Assembly: GCA_030682835.1 (NCBI GenBank)
Contig: JAUXNG010000012.1
Span: 44,184 to 108,183, forward strand
Reading direction: 5' to 3'
DNA length: 64,000 bases
From: Hydrogenophaga sp.
GTDB lineage: Bacteria; Pseudomonadota; Gammaproteobacteria; Burkholderiales; Burkholderiaceae_C
Shown here: positions 1-9,552 of the stretch, piece by piece
How the letters are laid out: the number at the start of each line of letters is the position of its first letter
Numbering within the stretch: position 1 is the stretch's first letter
Made by a program: the position numbers and the translations under genes
The notes under the pieces: generated by a model
Told to the model about the DNA's origin: nothing
Database searches by the model: none
The model's input: only the letters and a program-made list of their open reading frames with translations

Positions 1-579
1 GGCCGCGACTTTTCCCCCACCGAGCAGCGCGTGATCACGCGCCTGGTCGACGTGGTGGCCACGGAATACAAGAAGGCCTGGGCGGGTGTGTACCCGCTGG
101 AACTGTCCTACCAGCGCTCGGAGATGCAGCCCCAGTTCGCCACCGTGGCGACGCCCAGCGAGATTGTGGTGTCCACCAGCTTCATGCTGGAAATCGGCGA
201 CATCACTGGTGCGCTGCACATCTGCATTCCCTACGCCACGCTGGAGCCGATCCGCGACGTGCTGTATTCGTCGGTACAGGGCGATGCGATCGAAGTCGAC
301 CGGCGCTGGGTGCGGCTGCTGAGCCACGAAATCCAGGCCGCCGAGCTGACGCTGGTGGCCGAACTGGCCAAGACCGACGCCACCGTGGAGCAACTGCTCT
401 CCATGCAGGTGGGCGACTTTCTCGAACTCGAACGCTCCCCCACCGTGCAGGCCAAGGTGGAAGGGGTTCCGCTCTTTGAATGCCAATACGGCACCCACAA
501 GGGCAAATACGCGCTGCGGATCGACCGCAAGCTGCGTGGCGCCGACATGAACTGGCTGGGAGATTCCTATGGCAACTGA
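1..579 (+). CDS. fliM: Flagellar motor switch protein FliM, C-terminal part (truncated by window start)
   Basis: Frame open from base 1; RDFSPTEQRVITRLVD...YKKAW...LELSYQRSEMQPQFA is FliM-like; overlaps fliN start. Confidence 0.93.
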   Translation, partial: GRDFSPTEQRVITRLVDVVATEYKKAWAGVYPLELSYQRSEMQPQFATVATPSEIVVSTSFMLEIGDITGALHICIPYATLEPIRDVLYSSVQGDAIEVDRRWVRLLSHEIQAAELTLVAELAKTDATVEQLLSMQVGDFLELERSPTVQAKVEGVPLFECQYGTHKGKYALRIDRKLRGADMNWLGDSYGN

Positions 580-991
580 CGACAACGACATCAACGACTC
601 TGTGGCCGACGACTGGGCGCAGGCACTCGAAGAACAGGCCGGCGCCAGTGGCGGCGGGGCCGATGCGGCGCCCGAATTCGAGCCGGTGAGCACACCCGCC
701 GCAGCCACCACGGGCAGCAACCCGATCCAGGACATCCAGATGGTGCTGGACATCCCGGTGCAGCTGTCGGTGGAGCTGGGCCGCACCAAGGTGCCGATCA
801 AATACATCCTGCAGCTGGCGCAGGGCTCGGTGGTGGAGCTGGACGCCCTGGCCGGCGAGCCGATGGACGTGCTGGTCAACGGCTACCTGATCGCGCAGGG
901 CGAGGTGGTGGTGGTGAACGACAAGTTCGGCATCCGCCTGACGGACATCGTGACGCCGTCGGAGCGGATGCGCAGAGTCAGCAAAAGCTGA
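569..991 (+). CDS. fliN: Flagellar motor switch protein FliN
   Basis: C-terminal SpoA domain IQMVLDIPVQLSVELGRTKVPIKYILQLAQGSVVELD...EVVVVNDKFGIRLTDIV. Confidence 0.95.
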   Translation: MATDDNDINDSVADDWAQALEEQAGASGGGADAAPEFEPVSTPAAATTGSNPIQDIQMVLDIPVQLSVELGRTKVPIKYILQLAQGSVVELDALAGEPMDVLVNGYLIAQGEVVVVNDKFGIRLTDIVTPSERMRRVSKS

Positions 992-1002
992 CTCTGCTAT
1001 TC

Positions 1003-1086
1003 GGAACACCCCCCGCGTCGCCTTCGGCGCCACCCCCCTCCAGGGGGGCGACACCTGAGGCCCGGCAAAGCCGGTTCCTCGGTGTC
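1003..1086. repeat. REP-like palindromic element copy A (fliN-fliO gap)
   Basis: CCCCCCTCCAGGGGGGCG and CCCGGCAAAGCCGG palindromes; related to elements at 2321 and 2717. Confidence 0.7.
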
Positions 1087-1146
1087 TCTGGCTGAATTCC
1101 CTGCGCTCCGACCGCACCCATTCTTTTCCTATTCGCTCCTACTTCC

Positions 1147-1527
1147 ATGTTGCAAAGCGCGCTTCCTGCTCTGGGTCTGCTGCTCCTGATGGTGCTGCTG
1201 GCGTTCGCGCTGCAGCGCTGGAAAAAGCACCTGCCGGGCATTGGTCACCAGGGTGGCCCGGCCATGCGGGTGATGAACTCGGTGGCGCTGGGGCCGCAGC
1301 AGCGGCTCGTCACGGTGCAGCTGGGTGAAGGGGCCGATGCGACTTGCCTGGTGCTCGGCGTGGCGCCGGGCAGCATCACCCATCTGCACAGCCTGCCGAT
1401 GCCCGCCGAGGTCAGCGTGCCCGGCACCTCGGGCGCACCTGGCGCCACCCCCGCCGGCGCCTTTGCCAGCCGCCTGGCCCAGCTCATGAACCCCTCTTCC
1501 GTCAAAGGCCCCCATGCCCCGCGCTGA
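1147..1527 (+). CDS. fliO: Flagellar biosynthetic protein FliO
   Basis: Short protein with N-terminal [46 protein letters not shown]; position before fliP. Confidence 0.88.
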   Translation: MLQSALPALGLLLLMVLLAFALQRWKKHLPGIGHQGGPAMRVMNSVALGPQQRLVTVQLGEGADATCLVLGVAPGSITHLHSLPMPAEVSVPGTSGAPGATPAGAFASRLAQLMNPSSVKGPHAPR

Positions 1528-2320
1528 TGCACCCTGGCGCCAGGGCGCCGTGCTGGCCCTGCTCCTGCTGCTGGCCGGCACCGCGCTGGCACAGACCGCG
1601 CCTAGCCTGCCGCTGACACCGCCCTCGCCTGCCGTGGCGTCCACCGGTGCAGCGCTTCCGCTGGTGATCGGTCAGGGCCCGGGTGGCAACACCTACTCGG
1701 TGCCCATCCAGACCCTGCTGTTCTTCACGGCGCTGTCCTTCCTGCCAGCCGTGCTGCTGCTCATGACGGGCTTCACCCGCATCGTCATCGTGCTGTCGCT
1801 GCTGCGCCAGGCGCTGGGCACCCAGTCTGCCCCGCCCAACCAGGTGGTGGTGGGTCTGGCGCTGTTCCTCACGCTGTTCGTGATGGGGCCCACGCTCGAC
1901 AAGGTCTACCAGGACGCCTACGCGCCCTACACGGCGAACCAGATCAGTTTTGAAGAGGCGCTGTCGCGCGGCGAGCAGCCCATGCGCGCCTTCATGCTCA
2001 AGCAGACCCGGCAGTCCGACTTCGAACTGTTCGCCAAGCTGGCCAAGCTGCCCGACGACGTGACCGCCGAGACCGCGCCGTTCCGCGTGATCGTGCCGGC
2101 CTTCGTCACCAGCGAGCTCAAGACCGCGTTCCAGATCGGCTTCATGATCTTCATCCCCTTCCTGGTGATCGACATGGTGGTGGCCAGCGTGCTGATGTCG
2201 CTGGGCATGATGATGCTGTCGCCCGTGCTCGTGGCCCTGCCCTTCAAGCTCATGCTGTTCGTGCTGGCCGACGGCTGGAACATCCTCATTGGCTCGCTCG
2301 CCGCCAGCTTCGCTGTATGA
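1514..2320 (+). CDS. fliP: Flagellar biosynthetic protein FliP
   Basis: [61 protein letters not shown]. Confidence 0.97.
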   Translation: MPRADAPWRQGAVLALLLLLAGTALAQTAPSLPLTPPSPAVASTGAALPLVIGQGPGGNTYSVPIQTLLFFTALSFLPAVLLLMTGFTRIVIVLSLLRQALGTQSAPPNQVVVGLALFLTLFVMGPTLDKVYQDAYAPYTANQISFEEALSRGEQPMRAFMLKQTRQSDFELFAKLAKLPDDVTAETAPFRVIVPAFVTSELKTAFQIGFMIFIPFLVIDMVVASVLMSLGMMMLSPVLVALPFKLMLFVLADGWNILIGSLAASFAV

Positions 2321-2402
2321 CGGCCCCCACGCTCCGCCGCTGCGCGGGTCGCTGCCCCCCCGGGGGGCTGATCCGGCTTGGGGCGGCCCGGCGCCGGATC
2401 GT
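2321..2402. repeat. REP-like palindromic element copy B (fliP-fliQ gap)
   Basis: CCCCCCCGGGGGG core plus GGCCCGGCGCCGG, in intergenic space. Confidence 0.6.
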
Positions 2403-2446
2403 CTTCCGCCCGGCAACTGTTCTCGCCATTCACAAGGACTTTTGAG

Positions 2447-2716
2447 ATGGACCCACAAGCCGCCCTCACCATGGGCCAGAACGCCCTCTTCATGCTGCTC
2501 ATGGTGGCTGCGCCGGTGCTGGCCACCGTGCTGGGCGTGGGCCTGATCGTGAGCCTGTTCCAGGCCATCACGCAGATCCAGGAAGCCACGCTGGCCTTTG
2601 TGCCCAAGCTGATCGCGGCGATTGCAGTGTTCGCCATCGCCGGGCCCTGGATGATGAGCACCATGGTGGACTTCATCCGCAGCACGATCCTGTCCATCCC
2701 CCAGTATGCGGTTTGA
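2447..2716 (+). CDS. fliQ: Flagellar biosynthetic protein FliQ
   Basis: MDPQAALTMGQNALFMLLMVAAPVLATVLGVGLIVSLFQAITQIQEATLAFVPK. Confidence 0.96.
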   Translation: MDPQAALTMGQNALFMLLMVAAPVLATVLGVGLIVSLFQAITQIQEATLAFVPKLIAAIAVFAIAGPWMMSTMVDFIRSTILSIPQYAV

Positions 2717-2795
2717 CCCCCCCTGCGCCGCTTCGCGGCTTCCCCCCGGGGGGACGGCACTGGCGGCCCGGCAAAGCCGGTTCCGCGGTGCCCTA
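2717..2795. repeat. REP-like palindromic element copy C (fliQ-fliR gap)
   Basis: CCCCCCGGGGGG core and GGCCCGGCAAAGCCGGTTCCGCGGTG, shared with copy A. Confidence 0.7.
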
Positions 2796-2840
2796 GGACG
2801 GCTCCCCCTCTTCTGCGCGCGCTTGCGTACGGCTTGAGTC

Positions 2841-3608
2841 ATGCCCACCTTCAGCGAAGCCGACATCATGGCGCTGGTGTCGCCGGTGTTCTGGCCGTTC
2901 CTGCGGGTGCTGGCGGTGTTTTCGAGTGCGCCGATTTTTTCGGCGCGGTCGGTGCCGGTGCGCACCCGCGTGGCGCTGGCGATGCTGGTGGCGCTGTGCG
3001 CGCAGGCCGGTCTGCCCGATCAGCCGATGGTGGCGCTGACCGATCCGCAGGCTTTTTCGGTGGTGCTTCAGCAGGTGGTGATCGGCGTGGCAATCGGGCT
3101 GGCGGTGCGCATCGTGTTCGCGTCGGTGGAACTGGCTGGCGAGGTGATCGGCCTGCAGATGGGCCTGAACTTCGCGGGCTTCTTTGATCCGTCGACCAAT
3201 TCGCAGTCCAGCACCGTGGGCCGCTTTTTCGGCAACACCACCATGCTGCTGTTCGTGGTGCTCAACGGCCACCTCATGCTGCTGCAGGCGGTGATCGCCA
3301 GCTTCGAGACCTTCCCCATTGGCGGCAACGCGTTCGAGTCGATCAACCGGCTGCAGCTGCACCAGTTGGGCGCCATCGTGTTCCGCTATGGCCTGTGGAT
3401 CGCGCTGCCCATGATCGGCATGCTGTTGTTCATCAACATCGTGCTGGGCTTCATTTCTCGCATCGCCCCGCAGATGAACGCGTTTGCCATCGGTTTCCCG
3501 CTGACGCTCTCGGCCGGCCTGCTGGGCATGGCCTTCACCCTTCCCATGCTCGACGCGCCGGTGATCGCGCTCATGAAGCTGGCCACCAGCCTGTTCACAG
3601 GCGGCTGA
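2841..3608 (+). CDS. fliR: Flagellar biosynthetic protein FliR
   Basis: Multi-TM protein; FWPFLRVLAVFSSAPIFSARSVPVRTRVALAMLVALC, FliR-like, after fliQ. Confidence 0.95.
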   Translation: MPTFSEADIMALVSPVFWPFLRVLAVFSSAPIFSARSVPVRTRVALAMLVALCAQAGLPDQPMVALTDPQAFSVVLQQVVIGVAIGLAVRIVFASVELAGEVIGLQMGLNFAGFFDPSTNSQSSTVGRFFGNTTMLLFVVLNGHLMLLQAVIASFETFPIGGNAFESINRLQLHQLGAIVFRYGLWIALPMIGMLLFINIVLGFISRIAPQMNAFAIGFPLTLSAGLLGMAFTLPMLDAPVIALMKLATSLFTGG

Positions 3609-3641
3609 GGCCGGGCGCCGGGTGCGCAGGTATCTGGCGCC

Positions 3642-4271
3642 TTACACCAGCCCGTTGCGGATGGCGTAGACCGTGAGTTCGGCGTTGTTGCCCAGGTGCA
3701 GCTTTTCCAGCACGCGCGCGCGGTAGACGCTCACCGTCTTGGGGCTGAGCATGAGATCTTCGGCGATCTCGGAGAGCTTGCGGCCCGAGGCGATCTTCTG
3801 CAGCGTCTGCAGCTCGCGCTCGGACAGGCTGGCGTGCAGTTCCTCGCTCTCCGGTGCGTTGAGGTTGTCCACCAGCATCTGCGCCACCTCGGCGGTGACG
3901 TACTTGCGGCCCTGCATCACGGTGCGGATGGCGTTCACCAGCTCGGCCGGGTCGCCGGCCTTGTTCACATAACCGCGCGCACCGGCCCGCAGGCAGCGGA
4001 TGGCGTACTGGTCTTCCGGGTACATCGAGACCACCAGCGTCTTCACCGGCGAGCCCTCTTCGCGCAGCGCACCGAGCACCTCCAGGCCGCCACGGCCGGG
4101 CATGTTCAGGTCGAGCAGGAGCACGTCGCAGGTGTTCTTGCGCAGCTGCTCGCGCAGTTCGGGGTAGTTGCCCGCTTCGCCCACGACCTGGATGTCCACC
4201 GCCTCGGAAATGGTGTCGCGCACCCCGCGACGCACCACGGCGTGGTCATCACACAAAATCACCTTGATCAT
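3642..4271 (-). CDS. NarL/FixJ-family response regulator (REC + LuxR HTH)
   Basis: MIKVILCDDHAVVRRGV...LLLDLNMPGRGGLEVL; C-terminal LSERELQTLQKIASGRKLSEIAEDLMLSPKTVSVYRARVLEKL. Confidence 0.95.
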   Translation of the reverse strand: MIKVILCDDHAVVRRGVRDTISEAVDIQVVGEAGNYPELREQLRKNTCDVLLLDLNMPGRGGLEVLGALREEGSPVKTLVVSMYPEDQYAIRCLRAGARGYVNKAGDPAELVNAIRTVMQGRKYVTAEVAQMLVDNLNAPESEELHASLSERELQTLQKIASGRKLSEIAEDLMLSPKTVSVYRARVLEKLHLGNNAELTVYAIRNGLV

Positions 4272-5397
4272 CTTTTTCCTCCTGTTCCATCATCGCACCG
4301 TCTGACCCGATGCCCGCCCCCAGGGGGACCGACAGAATCACCGAGGTACCGCGCGGCGAGGAACTGATGTCCAGCCAGCCACCTACCTTGGCGGCGCGCT
4401 CGCGCAGGCCGAGCAGGCCGAACGACTTGGCCTTGCGCAGCGATTCAGCGTCCAGGCCCCGGCCGTTGTCGTTCACTTCCAGCGTGAGCACGCCTTCCTG
4501 GTCGCTCAGGTCGATGTCGACCGCGCTGGCCCGGGCGTGCTTGGCGACGTTGGTGAGGGATTCCTGCGCCGTGCGGTAGGCCACCAGCTGCACATCATGC
4601 GGCACGTCGATGGTTTCGGCCGAATACCGGACGGCCACCGGCAGGCCGTTGCGCCGCTCGAAACTGGACGCCAGCCACTGCACCGCGGCCACCAGGCCCT
4701 GGTCCAGAATCGGCGGGCGCAGGTTCATCATGATGCGCTGGCTGGCCTCCAGCGCGTGCTGCAGCATCTCCATGGCAGAGCCCACATGCTGCTGCACCTC
4801 GCCGCTGTCCACGTGGCGGCCCACCCAGGCCAGGTCGAGCTTCACCGCCGCCAGGGCACCGCCAATGTCGTCGTGGATCTCACGGGCGATGCTGGCACGC
4901 TCCTGCTCGATGCTGATCTGCAGGTGCTCGGCCAGCTCGGCCAGGCGCTGCCGCGATTCGGCCAGCTCGGCGTCTGCCCGGGCCTTGGCGTTGCGCGTGT
5001 CGGCCATTTCCAGCGCCCGCTGGATCACATGCGACAGCCGGTGCATGCTGTCCTTGAGCAGGTAGTCGCTCACGCCCTGGAGCATGGCCTCGACCGCCGC
5101 GGCCTCGCCGATGGCGCCCGACAGGATCACAAACGGCAGGTCGGGCCGTGCCTCGCGTGCGACCTGCCAGGCGTCCAGCCCGGTGAAGCCGGGCAGGTGG
5201 TAATCGGCCAGCACGATGTCGTACCGGCCTTCGGTCAGCTCCTGGGTGAAGTCTTCCATGGTGTCCACCAGCACCAGTTCGCAGAGCATCTGGCTGCGCT
5301 GCAGGGCGAACTTCACCAGGGCGTGGTCGACCCGGGAATCCTCCAGGTGGAGGATGCGGATCCCTGTCCGCTGTTCTGTCTCGGGGTTTCCGCTCAT
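4249..5397 (-). CDS. Response-regulator receiver fused to HisKA_3-type histidine kinase
   Basis: N-terminal REC (ILHLEDSRVDHALV..VLADYHLPGFTGLDAW), ERASIAREIHDDIGGALAAVKLDL kinase motif, NDNGRG ATPase; overlaps the regulator gene. Confidence 0.92.
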   Translation of the reverse strand: MSGNPETEQRTGIRILHLEDSRVDHALVKFALQRSQMLCELVLVDTMEDFTQELTEGRYDIVLADYHLPGFTGLDAWQVAREARPDLPFVILSGAIGEAAAVEAMLQGVSDYLLKDSMHRLSHVIQRALEMADTRNAKARADAELAESRQRLAELAEHLQISIEQERASIAREIHDDIGGALAAVKLDLAWVGRHVDSGEVQQHVGSAMEMLQHALEASQRIMMNLRPPILDQGLVAAVQWLASSFERRNGLPVAVRYSAETIDVPHDVQLVAYRTAQESLTNVAKHARASAVDIDLSDQEGVLTLEVNDNGRGLDAESLRKAKSFGLLGLRERAAKVGGWLDISSSPRGTSVILSVPLGAGIGSDGAMMEQEEKDDQGDFV

Positions 5398-5465
5398 GGT
5401 GTGAGGTATTTGGCACCACTTCCGGGGCGTGTGGGCGCCAACGGCAAGCGGACATGAAAAGAAGC

Positions 5466-5492
5466 TGAATTCGGGCGGTTATCTGCCGATAC
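5466..5492 (+). promoter_or_regulatory. Putative sigma28 (FliA) promoter of chemotaxis operon
   Basis: TGAA-N15-GCCGATAC; close to TAAA-N15-GCCGATAA consensus, about 84 bp upstream of the first chemotaxis ORF. Confidence 0.65.
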
Positions 5493-5575
5493 AGCAGGTC
5501 GAGACCTTTGAAAATTGTACTGTCCGCCTGCCCAAGATGCCCTGCCCAGCACAGCCCCCCACAAGCCAGGAACCC

Positions 5576-6010
5576 ATGATGATGCCGCAGCCCGCTCCCT
5601 CGGTCACCCTGCCCGTGAATCTGGTCGCCGATCTGCAGGATTCGCTGCTGATGGCCATGACCGACCTGCAGCGGCTGGAAGGTCTGCTCGATCACGCCAC
5701 GTCCAACCTGCTCGAGCGCTTCGGTTCGGTGAACGAAGCGCTGAGCAACCTGCAGGAACAGCCGGGCGAAAACCTGGTGCCGATCCGCCTCAGCCTGCAC
5801 CAGGCCGTGACCGAGCTCCAGTTCCACGACATGGCCACCCAGCTCATCGTGCACACCGGCAAGGTGCTGCAGGGCTGCGCCTGGCGCCTGGCCGACGAAG
5901 CCATGGAGCGGGAGGAAGACGAGATCCCCTTCTGCATGGACCCCATGCCCGAACGCCCCAGTCCCGTCACACAAAGTGAGATGGACGCCGGTTCCATCGA
6001 GCTGTTCTGA
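5576..6010 (+). CDS. Short CheZ-like protein (putative CheY phosphatase)
   Basis: 144-aa helical protein directly upstream of cheY; ELQFHDMATQLI resembles the CheZ active-site helix (QDFQDLTGQVI), conserving D-x3-Q; C-terminal peptide GSIELF; RBS CCAGGA. Confidence 0.6.
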   Translation: MMMPQPAPSVTLPVNLVADLQDSLLMAMTDLQRLEGLLDHATSNLLERFGSVNEALSNLQEQPGENLVPIRLSLHQAVTELQFHDMATQLIVHTGKVLQGCAWRLADEAMEREEDEIPFCMDPMPERPSPVTQSEMDAGSIELF

Positions 6011-6068
6011 CCGCCCGCTCAAGACGCCCCCTTAATTGTCGATATCTGTTGAAAACACGGAGTACCCC

Positions 6069-6431
6069 ATGCAATCGATTCTTGCCGTAGACGACTCGGC
6101 CTCCATGCGAAAAATGGTGTCGTTCACCCTGACGGGCGCGGGCTTTCACGTCGTGGAAGCGGTGGACGGTCAGGACGCTTTCGAAAAAGCCCAGATCCAC
6201 GCCATCGATCTGGTGCTGACCGACCAGAACATGCCCCGCCTCGACGGCCTGGGCCTGACCAAGAAGCTGCGCGAGCACCCCAAGTTCAAGAACACCCCCA
6301 TCCTGATCCTGACCACCGAGTCGAGCGACCAGATGAAGGCGGCAGGCCGCAGCGCCGGTGCCACGGGGTGGCTGGTCAAACCTTTTGATCCGGGTCGTCT
6401 GATCGAAGTCATCCAGAAGGTCATCCGCTGA
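6069..6431 (+). CDS. cheY: Chemotaxis response regulator CheY
   Basis: MQSILAVDDSASMRKMVSFTLTGAGFHVVEAVDGQDA..LVLTDQNMPRLDGLGL; single REC domain. Confidence 0.95.
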   Translation: MQSILAVDDSASMRKMVSFTLTGAGFHVVEAVDGQDAFEKAQIHAIDLVLTDQNMPRLDGLGLTKKLREHPKFKNTPILILTTESSDQMKAAGRSAGATGWLVKPFDPGRLIEVIQKVIR

Positions 6432-6485
6432 ACCGTTAGCCGCTGATCGCCTGGGCACACGCCCCGGCCAGCCAAGGAGTCCCCC

Positions 6486-8636
6486 ATGGGTGAAATGATG
6501 AATGAAGGCCAGAACCTCGGCGACAACATCGACCTGAGCCAGTTCTACCAGATCTTCTTTGAAGAGGCTGGCGAGAACCTGGACCAGATGGAACAGATGC
6601 TGCTGCAGCTCGACCTGGAACAGGCCGACGACGAAGAACTGAACGCGATCTTCCGTTGCGCGCACTCCATCAAGGGCGGCGCCGCCACCTTCGGTTTTGC
6701 CGACGTGGCCGAGCTCACGCACCAGATGGAGTCGTTGCTGGACAAGCTGCGCCGCCACGAGCTGCAGCCCACGTCGGACATGGTCGACGTGCTGCTGGAG
6801 TCGTCGGACGCGCTGCGCCTGCTGCTTGCCCGCCACCAGGGCAAGAGCGTGGAACCACCGGCCACCGCAGCACTGGTGACGCGCATCAGCACGCTGGCCG
6901 AAGGCGGCCCGCTGAGCACGCAGGCCGTGGCACCCACCACGCTGGCCCAGGCCGCCGCACCCGCCGCTGCGAGCGCACCGGCACCGCGTACCCAGAAGGC
7001 CGGCCGATCGCTCGAAATCCACATCGGCCCGATGGACAACCCGGCGCAGGCAGATGGCATCGCCGAGCTGTTCCGTGACATCCCGGGCCTGGGCGAGCTG
7101 CAGGTGCTGCCCTGTGACCAGAGCGACAAGCGCATCTTCGGCGTGCAGACCACGTCGAGCGACACCGACCTGATGGACCTGTTCACCTTCCACGTGAGCA
7201 AGGAGATCATCCACATCGTCGACCTGTCGGTCGCCGAGGCTCCGCCCGTGGTGGCCGCACCCCCCGCCAAGCCCCGCGCCGTCGAAGGCCAGGACTTCGG
7301 CTTTTTCGACGACGCACCAGGCATGCCAGGCGCCGCCGCCGAGACGGCAGCGGCCGAAACGGCACCGGCGGTCGAGGTGGCTCAGCCGCCCGTGCCTGCC
7401 CCGGTTCCGGTGGCAGCGGCAGCTGCCGCAGCGCCGCGCGCCGAGCAGCGCCCGGCCAACCAGGCCCAGCTGGAGTCGAGCACGCTGCGCGTGTCGGTGA
7501 GCAAGGTCGACCAGCTGATCAACCTGGTGGGCGAACTCGTCATCACCCAGGCCATGCTGGCGCAGAAGAGCCGCGAGCTCGACAGCGCCGCCAACCAGCC
7601 CCTGCTCTCGGGCCTGGCCGACCTGGACCGCAACACCCGCGACCTGCAGGAAGCGGTGATGTCGATCCGCATGATTCCCATGTCGGTCGTGTTCAACCGC
7701 TTCCCGCGCATGCTGCGCGACCTGGCCAGCAAACTGGGCAAGAAGGTCGAGCTGATCACGCACGGCGAGGCCACCGAGCTGGACAAGGGCCTGATCGAGA
7801 AGATCACCGATCCGCTGACCCACCTGATCCGCAACAGCTGCGACCACGGCATCGAAATGCCCGACGAGCGCCGCGCCAAGGGCAAGACCGAGCACGGCAC
7901 CATCACGCTGTCGGCCACGCACCAGGGCGGCTCGATCCTGATCGAGGTGCGCGACGACGGCAAGGGCCTGTCGCGCGAGAAGCTGCTGAGCAAGGCCCGG
8001 GAAAAGGGCATCGACGCCCCCGACTCCATGAGCGACAGCGAGGTCTGGAACCTGATCTTCGCTCCGGGCTTCTCCACCGCCGCCGAGGTCACCGACGTGT
8101 CGGGCCGCGGCGTGGGCATGGACGTGGTCAAGCGCAACATCACCTCGCTGGGTGGCACGGTCGAGATCGACTCGGCCGAAGGCTACGGCATGCGCGTCTC
8201 GGTGCGCCTGCCGCTGACGCTGGCCATCATGGACGGCATGACGGTGCGCGTGAGCGACGAGGTCTACATCCTGCCGCTGTCCAGCGTGATCGAATCGTTC
8301 CAGATCAAGCCGGGCGACATCAACACGGTGGCCCAGGGCGCGCAGCTGGTGAAGGTGCGCGAGGAATTCATGCCGGTGATCGAACTGGAGCGCGTGTTCG
8401 ACGTGCCACGCTTCGAATACAACCCCAGCAGCCCCATCATGGTCGTGGTGGAAGCCGAGGGCGCGCGTGTGGCGCTGATGGTCGACGAGCTGCTCGGGCA
8501 GCAGCAGGTCGTCATCAAGAACCTGGAGTCCAACTACCGCAAGGTGCCCAACATCTCGGGCGCCACCATCCTGGGCGACGGCAAGGTGGCCCTGATCCTG
8601 GACACCTCGGGGCTGATCCGGCGCTCACGCCACTGA
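6486..8636 (+). CDS. cheA: Chemotaxis histidine kinase CheA
   Basis: Hpt motif IFRCAHSIKGGAATFGF; dimerisation, NSCDHGIE ATPase and CheW-like C-terminal domains. Confidence 0.98.
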   Translation: MGEMMNEGQNLGDNIDLSQFYQIFFEEAGENLDQMEQMLLQLDLEQADDEELNAIFRCAHSIKGGAATFGFADVAELTHQMESLLDKLRRHELQPTSDMVDVLLESSDALRLLLARHQGKSVEPPATAALVTRISTLAEGGPLSTQAVAPTTLAQAAAPAAASAPAPRTQKAGRSLEIHIGPMDNPAQADGIAELFRDIPGLGELQVLPCDQSDKRIFGVQTTSSDTDLMDLFTFHVSKEIIHIVDLSVAEAPPVVAAPPAKPRAVEGQDFGFFDDAPGMPGAAAETAAAETAPAVEVAQPPVPAPVPVAAAAAAAPRAEQRPANQAQLESSTLRVSVSKVDQLINLVGELVITQAMLAQKSRELDSAANQPLLSGLADLDRNTRDLQEAVMSIRMIPMSVVFNRFPRMLRDLASKLGKKVELITHGEATELDKGLIEKITDPLTHLIRNSCDHGIEMPDERRAKGKTEHGTITLSATHQGGSILIEVRDDGKGLSREKLLSKAREKGIDAPDSMSDSEVWNLIFAPGFSTAAEVTDVSGRGVGMDVVKRNITSLGGTVEIDSAEGYGMRVSVRLPLTLAIMDGMTVRVSDEVYILPLSSVIESFQIKPGDINTVAQGAQLVKVREEFMPVIELERVFDVPRFEYNPSSPIMVVVEAEGARVALMVDELLGQQQVVIKNLESNYRKVPNISGATILGDGKVALILDTSGLIRRSRH

Positions 8637-8670
8637 ACGCAGATACCCCGGCCCTTCCATCGGACACAAG

Positions 8671-9552
8671 ATGCTGCTTCAGAACCGCCCCCCGCGCACC
8701 CCGGTAGCCGCCCCTGCCTTCGCCGAGGCAGAGGACGGCCCGCTGAGTCAGGGCCGTGAGTTCATCTGGAACGACGCGGACTTCACGCGCATCAAGAGCC
8801 TGATCTACAAGAAGGCCGGCATCAGCCTGCACGATGGCAAGCACGCCATGGTGTACAGCCGGGTCTCGCGCCGCCTGCGTGAAACCGGCCACGACAGCTT
8901 CCGCAGCTACCTCGACTGGCTCGAGCAGCACGACGGGGCCGAGTGGCAGGAGTTCATCAACGCGCTCACCACCAACCTCACCGCGTTCTTCCGCGAGCAG
9001 CACCACTTCACCATCCTGGACGAGCTGCTGCGCAGGGAACGCACGCGCGACTGGCGCATCTGGTGCTCGGCGGCGTCGACCGGCGAGGAACCCTATTCCA
9101 TCGCCATGACCGCCACCGAGGCGCTCGGCGCGGGGGGTTCGTTCCACATCGTCAACAGCGACATCGACACCAAGGTGCTGGCCACCGCCGCCCAGGGCGT
9201 CTACAAGGCCGACGGGGTGAAGGGACTGAGCCAGGAACGCCTGCAACGCTTCTTCATGCGCGGCAAGGGCAGCAACGCCGGCCTCATGCGCGTGAAGCCC
9301 GAGCTGCAGAAACACATGGCCTTCCAGGCCGTGAACCTGATCCACGACCTGCCGTTCCGCGAGCCGTTTGACGCCGTGTTCTGCCGCAACGTGATGATCT
9401 ATTTCGACGCCCCCACCCAGCGCCAGGTGCTGGAGCGCATCCACCGCGTGATGAAGCCCGGCGGCATGCTGTTCGTCGGCCATGCCGAAAACTTCAGCGA
9501 CGCCCGCAACCTGTTCGTTCTTCGCGGAAAGACGGTCTATGAACGCGTTTGA
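8671..9552 (+). CDS. cheR: Chemotaxis protein methyltransferase CheR
   Basis: NLTAFFREQHHFTILDELL; WCSAASTGEEPYSIAM SAM site; FDAVFCRNVMIYFD. Confidence 0.97.
   Translation: MLLQNRPPRTPVAAPAFAEAEDGPLSQGREFIWNDADFTRIKSLIYKKAGISLHDGKHAMVYSRVSRRLRETGHDSFRSYLDWLEQHDGAEWQEFINALTTNLTAFFREQHHFTILDELLRRERTRDWRIWCSAASTGEEPYSIAMTATEALGAGGSFHIVNSDIDTKVLATAAQGVYKADGVKGLSQERLQRFFMRGKGSNAGLMRVKPELQKHMAFQAVNLIHDLPFREPFDAVFCRNVMIYFDAPTQRQVLERIHRVMKPGGMLFVGHAENFSDARNLFVLRGKTVYERV

Noticed and set aside
5967-7922. 651-codon minus-strand ORF
   Set aside because: Antisense to cheY/cheA; spurious high-GC composition.
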